Shown: one piece after another, positions 16,487 through 21,965 of the stretch
How positions within the stretch are numbered: position 1 is the first letter of the stretch
Layout of the letters: each line of letters opens with the position of its first letter
Assembly: GCA_000434935.1 (NCBI GenBank)
Contig: FR882202.1
Span: forward strand, 47,397 to 69,361
Direction: 5' to 3'
From: Bacteroides sp. CAG:709
GTDB taxonomy: Bacteria; Bacteroidota; Bacteroidia; Bacteroidales; UBA932
Length of the DNA: 21,965 bases
Translations under genes and position numbers: made by a program
The notes under the pieces: model-generated
Database searches by the model: none
What the model was told of the DNA's origin: nothing
The model's input: the letters and a program-made list of their open reading frames with translations, nothing else

Positions 16487-19471
16487 CTATCTTCCGCAAA
16501 TTTTCCTGAAATCACACCATCCGCAGATTGCCGTGTCGGTCGTCCTGCGGAATCCGACCTCCGGGGCAGACAATTCCCTGAAAAGTTCTTTAAGTTTCCC
16601 CGTTACCAAGTCATCGAATTCCTTGCATTCCGAAGAAGACAAAATACCGGAATTGAACAACTTGGGCACCGGATAAATCACATTTTCCACAGCCTCGTCA
16701 CGGACATCCTTTTCCACGTAACGGTCGTAGAGGAACAGCTGGAGCGCCTTGGAAGGGCGGTTTTTCACATCCACGCCGAAAAGGGTTTCCGCTATCGCAG
16801 GGGCATTTTCCTTATTTATATTGATGTCTTCGTCCTCGACCTTTCCGGTCTTGTAATCCACGATACGCACCACCCCCGGTTCGAAGCTGTCCATCCTGTC
16901 GATGTAGCCCACGAACTTGAAGCCATCGAACGTCCACCATTTCTCCAGCTCCAGCCCACGGATCTGAAATCTGTCGACCTTCTTTATCCGCATCAGTTCA
17001 ATGTCCTTTTCCAATGTCTTCAGGACGTATTGGTTTATGACGTTCTCCAGCACCAGGTTACGTCCCGCCACCTCTTCGGCATTGAGCTGCCTGCGGATAA
17101 GCGCGCGGACTTTCGGCCTGATGATGCTGTCTTTTTCCGCGATCAGCCTGTCAATGTATTCACGCGTGATTTCCTTCAACGGTTCACGGACATTGGCCTG
17201 AACATTTTTCCTGTCCATATCGAACTCGGGGTCGAGGGCGACGCCGCCGAGATACAGGGCGTACATCGTGTCGTGGTACACGGAGCCGACCATGCTGGAA
17301 TCCATTGATTCTGAGACTTCTGACTCAGGCTGGAGTTTCTTCACCGAGCCGTAGTAGAATTGCGCCGGACAGGCGAGATAACGCTGGAGCGACGACACGG
17401 AATAGGTCATTGTCCTGATACGGTCGAGGTCCTCGGCGGTCTTTTCGATGGCGGTCTCGTCGGACGGCATCCCGATGCGGTATTTCACGGCTTCGCGGGT
17501 CATCTTCGGGTATTTGTATTGGAAAGTCAGCTGTTTTATATAGCGGCTTTCCTCACCGGATTTCAGGCCGTCGGTGCGGGAATCGTACAGAAGCCACACA
17601 TTTTCAGCACGTTGGATCATGCGGAAGAAATAGTATGCCCAGACCGCATCCTGGTTTTCGTATGTCGGGAGCCCGAAGCCTTTCCGGAGTTCAGGCGGGA
17701 TGAAAGACGAGCTCACGCTCCTGCGCGGGAAGACGCCTTCGTTGCAGGACAGGACAATGAGGTTCGTGAAGTCCATAGACCTGGTTTCGAGAGGGCCCAT
17801 GATCTGGAGGCCCTTCAGCGGCTCGCCCTTGAAAGGAACCGAAATACCACCTATAAGCTGCTGCAACAGACGGACATACGTCATCGGAAGAATGGCCAGG
17901 GCCTGCGATTTAAGACGGTTGACGGAGAGGTAGTACTGCTTGGCGAAATGTGTCTCCAGGGCCATGCCTTCCATGTCGGAAATCTTCGCTCCGATTTCAC
18001 CGAGGAGTTCCAGCTGATATGAGCAGAAATTGCGTATCTGTCCGGCGTCAGCTGCCTTGGGATCTGCGATTACCGGCCTGAATATCAAGTCGAAAGGCCA
18101 GATTCCGGAGAGGTCGGACTGCGGAATATAGTACCGCGCCTCGGCTTTGATTTTCGCTATCCGTTCCTTGGCATCGCCATCCAGGACAGCATTGAGCAGA
18201 CCGGATGAGAAAATCGACCAGACCTGCTTGTGGTAGAATGACCAGCCGGATTTGGTCCTGCGGATATGGAGCTGGAGGGCGGCTACATTGTTCATGAGCG
18301 CATAGACCTCGCTGCCCGACATCGGGTAGCCCATCGTGACATTCACATTGCCGATTTCCGACGGTATCGTGTTCAGGAGCGGTATCAGGAGGCCCTCGTC
18401 GGGGAGCACGATGGCCGTATCGGCACCGGGCACATCCAGGTTTCCGACCCCGGAGAGGTCTCCGCCGGTCTTTTCCGCAGCGATTTCCTGCAATATTTCA
18501 GGCAGATACTTCGCCTGTCCCACCGCCGACGGCACACTCAGGACATGAATTGCCGGGCCTTCGGCCAATGCCGCCTTGTCGGATGGTCCGTCATCCAATG
18601 TGAAGGCCTGCGGAAATTCCATGACATTCTGCGACATGAACATCGAGGAGCGGTTCATAGGGTCGCGCAGCATTGCCGAAGAAAAGTCCCAGCAGAACTC
18701 CGCGATCCCGGCATCACGCATCTTGCGCATCGCCGTTTTCTCGCATTCGTTCAATGCGTTGAGTCCCACGAACACGAACTTTTCCGTATCACGGAAGCTG
18801 GCGGCAAGGATATCGACGGCGCTTTCCGTTTTCAGCCTTTCCGCAAATTCCCTGTACGCCATGCCTTCATACGCCATTCCCTTCTCTTCCAATGCCTTGT
18901 TGAAGTTCCGGTAGAGCGGATAAAGCAGATTCCAAATCATCAGGAAGCGCTCCTTCACATCGGGGTTTTCTGCATCCAGATTGACGGTAAGTTTGCCGCC
19001 TTTCCGGAAATGGCTTATAAAATGCTGTATCGCTTCGAGCTGTTCCGGCGACAGATAAGAATAAGTATCCTGAATCTCCTTGAAGTCCGCGACATTCGTA
19101 TAAAGCCGTTTCGGGTCGGCGAGATATTTGTCCGTATCGTCAAAATCGCTCAATATCACGTCGCCCCAGAATATGAAATCGTCCAAAGGCTCCGCCTTGC
19201 TGTTCAATGCTTTATAACAGTCGTACAGTTCCAGAAGGAGGTTCACCCTGTCGGTCGCAGCCGCACCGCTGACGCGATAGAAAAATTCGTTCATCGTCAA
19301 TGCTGCCGGGGCAATGACGGGCTTCGGATGAGGTGAATCTTTCACGCACCCGGCAATCCATTTGTTGAAAAACACCATGGAACGCCTGTTGGGGAAGATG
19401 AAACAGAGTTTGCTGATATTATCGGCGGCATCGTAGTAATGCCGGGCAACTTGCCTTAGAAATGGGGTCAT
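16487..19471 (-). CDS. addB: AddB-like PD-(D/E)XK nuclease subunit with iron-sulfur motif
   Basis: This 994-residue protein is the partner of AddA. The C-terminal part holds the nuclease core GYIDRMDSF near 855 and RIVDYKTGK near 869-877. Four cysteines match the AddB [4Fe-4S] signature: Cys701 in LACPAQFYYG, then Cys983, Cys986 and Cys992 in CGWCDFRKIC at the very end. The N-terminus (LCFIFPNRRSMVFF near 22) resembles AddB relatives, but I see no Walker A motif, so ATPase activity is unlikely. The frame extends to an ATG at 19525, but that codon lies within the promoter described next; the ATG at 19471, beginning MTPFLRQVARHYY, leaves a short leader and looks like family starts. Confidence 0.87.
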   Translation of the reverse strand: MTPFLRQVARHYYDAADNISKLCFIFPNRRSMVFFNKWIAGCVKDSPHPKPVIAPAALTMNEFFYRVSGAAATDRVNLLLELYDCYKALNSKAEPLDDFIFWGDVILSDFDDTDKYLADPKRLYTNVADFKEIQDTYSYLSPEQLEAIQHFISHFRKGGKLTVNLDAENPDVKERFLMIWNLLYPLYRNFNKALEEKGMAYEGMAYREFAERLKTESAVDILAASFRDTEKFVFVGLNALNECEKTAMRKMRDAGIAEFCWDFSSAMLRDPMNRSSMFMSQNVMEFPQAFTLDDGPSDKAALAEGPAIHVLSVPSAVGQAKYLPEILQEIAAEKTGGDLSGVGNLDVPGADTAIVLPDEGLLIPLLNTIPSEIGNVNVTMGYPMSGSEVYALMNNVAALQLHIRRTKSGWSFYHKQVWSIFSSGLLNAVLDGDAKERIAKIKAEARYYIPQSDLSGIWPFDLIFRPVIADPKAADAGQIRNFCSYQLELLGEIGAKISDMEGMALETHFAKQYYLSVNRLKSQALAILPMTYVRLLQQLIGGISVPFKGEPLKGLQIMGPLETRSMDFTNLIVLSCNEGVFPRRSVSSSFIPPELRKGFGLPTYENQDAVWAYYFFRMIQRAENVWLLYDSRTDGLKSGEESRYIKQLTFQYKYPKMTREAVKYRIGMPSDETAIEKTAEDLDRIRTMTYSVSSLQRYLACPAQFYYGSVKKLQPESEVSESMDSSMVGSVYHDTMYALYLGGVALDPEFDMDRKNVQANVREPLKEITREYIDRLIAEKDSIIRPKVRALIRRQLNAEEVAGRNLVLENVINQYVLKTLEKDIELMRIKKVDRFQIRGLELEKWWTFDGFKFVGYIDRMDSFEPGVVRIVDYKTGKVEDEDININKENAPAIAETLFGVDVKNRPSKALQLFLYDRYVEKDVRDEAVENVIYPVPKLFNSGILSSSECKEFDDLVTGKLKELFRELSAPEVGFRRTTDTAICGWCDFRKICGR

Positions 19472-19494
19472 AAGAACAACATGGTTATGTATTA

Positions 19495-19525
19495 CAAATA
19501 TACGGTTCTTGAGAGGCGTTATCAA
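19495..19525 (-). promoter_or_regulatory. Promoter for the addBA operon
   Basis: On the minus strand, TTG (19523-19525 on the plus strand) is followed after 20 nt by TATATTTG (19495-19502), matching the Bacteroidota TTG-N19-21-TAnnTTTG pattern. Transcription near 19488 would leave a leader of about 17 nt to the ATG at 19471. This argues against the in-frame ATG at 19525. Confidence 0.65.
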
Positions 19526-19565
19526 GAGTTTGGGACGATTATTGTTAAAAAATTTGCGTTAAGGC

Positions 19566-19595
19566 TTGCATATTGGAGAAAGATTGCTAACTTTG
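19566..19595 (+). promoter_or_regulatory. Promoter for the rubrerythrin gene
   Basis: TTG at 19566-19568 and TAACTTTG at 19588-19595 are 19 nt apart, a good match to the Bacteroidota primary promoter. Transcription near 19602 would give a leader of about 68 nt. The -7 octamer is identical to the one ahead of the DUF5119 gene. It is divergent from the addB promoter, with about 40 nt between the -33 elements. Confidence 0.7.
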
Positions 19596-19669
19596 CTCTT
19601 GGATTTAGAATTTTTCTAAATTAGGACTACGGAAATATTAATATACAACAAATTAAAAGGAGAAATATT

Positions 19670-20221
19670 ATGAAAAAGAAATTCAGATGTCTCGTATGCG
19701 GTTACGTTTATGAGGGTGAGAATCCACCGGCAGAGTGCCCTGTATGCCATGCAAAGGCTGACAAATTCGTCGAGGTAAAGGAAGAAGGCCAGAGAAGCTG
19801 GGCCTGCGAACATGTAGTAGGCGTTGCCAAAGGTTGCGACCCTGAGATTCATGAGGGTCTGGAGGCTAACTTCATGGGAGAGTGCACCGAGGTCGGCATG
19901 TATCTGGCGATGAGCCGTCAGGCAGAGCGTGAGGGCTATCCTGAAATCGCAGAGGCTTTCAAGAGATATGCTTTCGAAGAGGCCGAGCATGCTGCAAAAT
20001 TCGCAGAGCTTCTCGGTGATGTAGTATGGGATACCAAGACCAATCTTGAGAAACGCATTGAGGCTGAGGCTGGTGCATGCGAGGGCAAGCTCGCCATCGC
20101 TACCAAGGCAAAGCAGCTCAACTACGATGCTATCCATGACACCGTCCACGAGATGGCGAAGGACGAGGCCCGTCACGGAGCCGGCTTCCTCGGACTCTAC
20201 AACAGGTTCTTCAAGAAATAG
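19670..20221 (+). CDS. rbr: Reverse rubrerythrin (N-terminal rubredoxin domain), peroxide reductase
   Basis: This 183-residue protein has two domains. Residues 1-40 form a rubredoxin-like Fe(Cys)4 site, with CLVC at 7-10 and CPVC at 23-26. Residues about 45-183 form a ferritin-like four-helix bundle with diiron ligands in GECTEVGMYL near 67, FEEAEHAAKF near 103 and KDEARHGAGF near 165. Classical rubrerythrin has the rubredoxin domain at the C-terminus; this order is that of 'reverse' rubrerythrins, which reduce hydrogen peroxide in the cytoplasm of anaerobes. AAGGAG lies 9 nt before the ATG (within 19656-19662), an unusual Shine-Dalgarno-like site for this phylum. It is monocistronic by context, with its own promoter and a large gap after it. 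Confidence 0.93.
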   Translation: MKKKFRCLVCGYVYEGENPPAECPVCHAKADKFVEVKEEGQRSWACEHVVGVAKGCDPEIHEGLEANFMGECTEVGMYLAMSRQAEREGYPEIAEAFKRYAFEEAEHAAKFAELLGDVVWDTKTNLEKRIEAEAGACEGKLAIATKAKQLNYDAIHDTVHEMAKDEARHGAGFLGLYNRFFKK

Positions 20222-20270
20222 AGCGACCGTGACATTGGGCGTGGTGCGTAAAGCATTATGCTATAGATAG

Positions 20271-20317
20271 TTAACCATTTTCAGAGTTTGCATATCGACA
20301 ACTCTGAAAATGGTTAA
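20271..20317. repeat. Perfect 18-bp inverted repeat, possible terminator of rbr
   Basis: TTAACCATTTTCAGAGTT at 20271-20288 is the exact reverse complement of 20300-20317, with an 11-nt loop. It begins 49 nt after the rubrerythrin stop. No T-run follows the right arm, only ATCGTTTAAT, so it is not a textbook intrinsic terminator, but it would form a stable RNA hairpin protecting or ending the rbr transcript. A protein-binding or recombination site is an alternative. Confidence 0.85.
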
Positions 20318-20509
20318 TCGTTTAATAGCCAGGTGGTTACGCTCCACACCCTACTACTTATTGTTCAATATCGGTAAACTTTTTTTCAGGACTAGACGCA
20401 GTGTCAGGACGGGCGAGGTAAGGGAAGATGAGAGTCGAACTTGGAAAGGACTGGATGCTCGTGAGAGGCGAATCATGAGGAAAGCGGCGGTTTATTCGTG
20501 ATAAATTAG

Positions 20510-20517
20510 TACCTTTG
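20510..20517 (+). promoter_or_regulatory. Possible -7 element for trpS
   Basis: TACCTTTG matches the Bacteroidota -7 consensus TAnnTTTG. No TTG lies at the usual 19-21 nt upstream; the nearest T-rich run (TTTATT at 20491) is too close. Transcription near 20524 would give a leader of about 57 nt before the trpS ATG at 20581. Confidence 0.4.
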
Positions 20518-20580
20518 AGGATTGCTAGGCTCCGAAGTCAGGAGACGCACAAAAACATTGGAATATAAAGATATTACGAT

Positions 20581-21666
20581 ATGGAAAAAGTCATTTTGAC
20601 AGGCGACAGGCCGACAGGCAAGTTGCATCTGGGACACTACGTCGGTTCATTGAGACGCAGAGTCGAACTTCAGAACGCTGGCGATTACGACAAGATGTTC
20701 GTATTTATCGCTGACGCACAGGCACTTACGGACAATTACGACAACCCGGAGAAGGTACGTCAGAACATCATCGAGGTGGCATTGGACTACCTCTCATGCG
20801 GCATCGACCCGAACAAATGCACATTGTTCATACAGTCCATGATTCCTGAACTTACCGAGCTGACATTCTATTACCTGAATCTCGTGACGGTGGCCAGGCT
20901 TCAGAGAAACCCTACCGTGAAGTCCGAAATCCAGATGAGGGAGTTCGAGAATTCGCTTCCTGCAGGATTCCTTTGCTACCCTGTCAGCCAGGCTGCGGAC
21001 ATTACCGCATTCAAGGGCACAATCGTGCCTGCCGGCGAGGACCAGGAGCCGATGCTTGAACAGACCCGCGAAATCGTACGCAAGTTCAACAGCATCTACG
21101 GTGAGGTGCTCGTGGAGCCGGAAATCCTGCTTCCACAGAACTGCGTATGTATGAGACTCCCGGGAACTGACGGCAAGGCCAAGATGAGCAAATCTCTCGG
21201 CAACTGCATTTACCTGAGCGATGATGAGGCGACCGTATGGAAGAAGGTGAAGAAAATGTCCAACGGCGAGCCTCGTATGAGCCAGGACGAGCCGGGCCAT
21301 CTTGAGGGCAATGCCGTATTTACATACATTGACGCATTCAGTTCACCTGAGGATTTCGCAGAGTTCTGGCCAGAGTTCCACAGCTTGGAGGAACTGAAGG
21401 AGCAGTATGTGAAGGGCGGCATCGGTGACGGAACCTGCAAGAAGTTCCTGAACAGCGTCCTGAACAAGAGACTCGATCCGATCCGTGCAAGGCGTCATGA
21501 GTTCGAGCAGGATATCCCAGAGGTGTTCAATATCTTGAAGAAGGGCACCGAGAAGGCTCGCGAAACTGCCGCCAAGACATTGGATGAGGTCCGCAATGCA
21601 ATGCGTATCAACTATTTCGATGACGCAGAACTTATCGCAGAGCAGGCTAAGAAATATTTGAAATAA
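20581..21666 (+). CDS. trpS: Tryptophan-tRNA ligase (TrpRS)
   Basis: This 361-residue class I aminoacyl-tRNA synthetase charges tRNA-Trp with tryptophan. TGDRPTGKLHLGHYVGSL near residues 7-24 contains the HIGH-type motif (HLGH, 16-19), and KMSKS stands at 201-205. Between them, FIADAQALTDNY near 42 and AGEDQEPMLEQTREI near 151 are typical of TrpRS. The protein is somewhat longer than the roughly 330-residue enzymes of many bacteria but shows no sign of damage or fusion. The start is the first ATG after a non-coding leader. It stands alone and converges on the gene at the right edge across a long hairpin. Confidence 0.96.
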   Translation: MEKVILTGDRPTGKLHLGHYVGSLRRRVELQNAGDYDKMFVFIADAQALTDNYDNPEKVRQNIIEVALDYLSCGIDPNKCTLFIQSMIPELTELTFYYLNLVTVARLQRNPTVKSEIQMREFENSLPAGFLCYPVSQAADITAFKGTIVPAGEDQEPMLEQTREIVRKFNSIYGEVLVEPEILLPQNCVCMRLPGTDGKAKMSKSLGNCIYLSDDEATVWKKVKKMSNGEPRMSQDEPGHLEGNAVFTYIDAFSSPEDFAEFWPEFHSLEELKEQYVKGGIGDGTCKKFLNSVLNKRLDPIRARRHEFEQDIPEVFNILKKGTEKARETAAKTLDEVRNAMRINYFDDAELIAEQAKKYLK

Positions 21667-21688
21667 AATCTTTGCCATTTCGCATTTA

Positions 21689-21740
21689 CGCAAAATGAAC
21701 CCCGACTCGATTCAACCGAAGAGCCGGGGTTAATTTTGCG
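21689..21740. terminator. Long hairpin between convergent trpS and Hsp15-like gene
   Basis: The 20-nt arms at 21689-21708 and 21721-21740 pair with two mismatches around a 12-nt loop (core AACCCCG/CGGGGTT). The outer pairs CGCAAAAT/ATTTTGCG provide a T-run on both strands. The hairpin starts 22 nt after the trpS stop and ends 2 nt before the stop of the minus-strand gene, so it most likely terminates transcription from both sides. Confidence 0.8.
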
Positions 21741-21742
21741 TG

Positions 21743-21965
21743 TTACAGGTCAATGTCATCATATCCAGGCGGATCGTCCGGCAGTTCGGCATTGAAATCA
21801 ATCTCGCCCCACATGGCGTCGATGGTGCGTCGGTCTTTCTTGGTAGGTCTTCCGGCACCACGGTCGCGCTTGACGAAGAATGTCTCCACCGGAGCTTTCA
21901 TCTTATCCAATTCGGACTGCGGCGTAAGGTTTTCCGCGTATTGGGGCACCAGCTGCGCCCCTACA
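21743..21965 (-). CDS. Hsp15-like S4 RNA-binding protein (C-terminal part only)
   Basis: The frame is open to the right edge (74 codons including the stop), so the start and the S4 domain itself lie outside. The visible tail contains VPQYAENLTP, then DRGAGRPTKKDRRTID near the middle and an acidic end (DDPPGYDDIDL). The RGAGRPTKKDRR segment is the pattern seen after the S4 domain in Bacteroidota relatives of heat-shock protein 15, which binds free 50S subunits carrying nascent chains. The call rests on this tail by recall only. A GTG at 21949 is an internal codon of the longer frame, not a likely start. Confidence 0.65.
   Translation of the reverse strand, partial: VGAQLVPQYAENLTPQSELDKMKAPVETFFVKRDRGAGRPTKKDRRTIDAMWGEIDFNAELPDDPPGYDDIDL

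Larger units (their letters stand above)
20222..20580. other. 359-nt non-coding stretch between rubrerythrin and trpS
   Basis: No convincing gene is present. It contains a perfect inverted repeat at 20271-20317, a -7-like box at 20510-20517, and CTCC/GGAG that could form a weak hairpin near 20529-20545 in the trpS leader. A 63-codon open frame at 20310-20501 starts inside the inverted repeat, is unusually rich in Arg, and resembles no family I know. No tRNA, repeat array or insertion-sequence end was seen. Confidence 0.6.

Noticed and set aside
18266..19336. Open frame of 356 codons on the plus strand opposite addB
   Set aside because: It is rich in His, Arg and Gln in a low-complexity way, resembles no family, and lies wholly antisense to a gene with clear motifs. 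It is a shadow of codon bias.
19472..19525. Upstream ATG at 19525 for addB
   Set aside because: The codon overlaps the -33 element of a good promoter, so a transcript from that promoter would not include it.
19616..20176. Open frame of 186 codons on the minus strand opposite the rubrerythrin gene
   Set aside because: The opposite strand encodes a full rubrerythrin with all metal ligands. The antisense product has no recognisable domain.
20310..20501. 63-codon open frame in the rbr-trpS gap
   Set aside because: It starts inside the inverted repeat, has no promoter or family resemblance, and an Arg-rich composition expected by chance.

Overview
The window looks like chromosomal DNA of a Bacteroidota member, most likely order Bacteroidales. 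Support comes from a DUF4290-ftsK-lolA operon, a DUF5119 lipoprotein paired with a fimbrillin-family protein, the Bacteroidota promoter pattern TTG/TTTG-N19-20-TAnnTTTG at several gene starts, and the near absence of Shine-Dalgarno sequences. No mobile element, CRISPR array, tRNA or rRNA gene was seen. The genus cannot be fixed from the sequence alone.

Region 1 (1-6794, minus strand) is a complete citrate lyase operon read citD-citE-citF-citX-citCG. Its last visible gene is an aconitase-family hydratase that leaves the window at base 1. Gene junctions are tight (overlaps of 8 and 20 nt, gaps of 13-23 nt). CitDEF form the lyase that splits citrate into acetate and oxaloacetate. CitG and CitX make and attach the prosthetic group, and CitC acetylates it. 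CitC and CitG are fused here into one 587-residue protein. No citrate transporter, oxaloacetate decarboxylase or citrate-sensing regulator lies in the window.

Region 2 (7013-10797, minus) is a cell-envelope and division operon: DUF4290 protein, FtsK DNA translocase and a LolA-like lipoprotein carrier. Region 3 (10853-13274, plus) is transcribed divergently from a good promoter. It encodes a DUF5119 lipoprotein and a fimbrillin-family lipoprotein, closed by a clear intrinsic terminator; it is probably a surface-fibre module.

Region 4 (13342-19525, minus) is an AddA/AddB-type helicase-nuclease pair for double-strand break repair, with its own promoter. Divergent from it (19566-20221, plus) is a reverse rubrerythrin for peroxide defence. 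A 359-nt non-coding stretch with a perfect 18-bp inverted repeat follows, then trpS (plus). trpS converges across a long hairpin on the 3' end of an Hsp15-like S4 RNA-binding protein gene (minus) that runs off the right edge.

Most of the window is conserved core or metabolic sequence. The less ordinary points are the CitC-CitG fusion, the hydratase in the citrate lyase operon, the C-terminal signature shared by the DUF5119 protein and the fimbrillin, and the unexplained inverted repeat upstream of trpS. I found no convincing evidence of a wholly new system.
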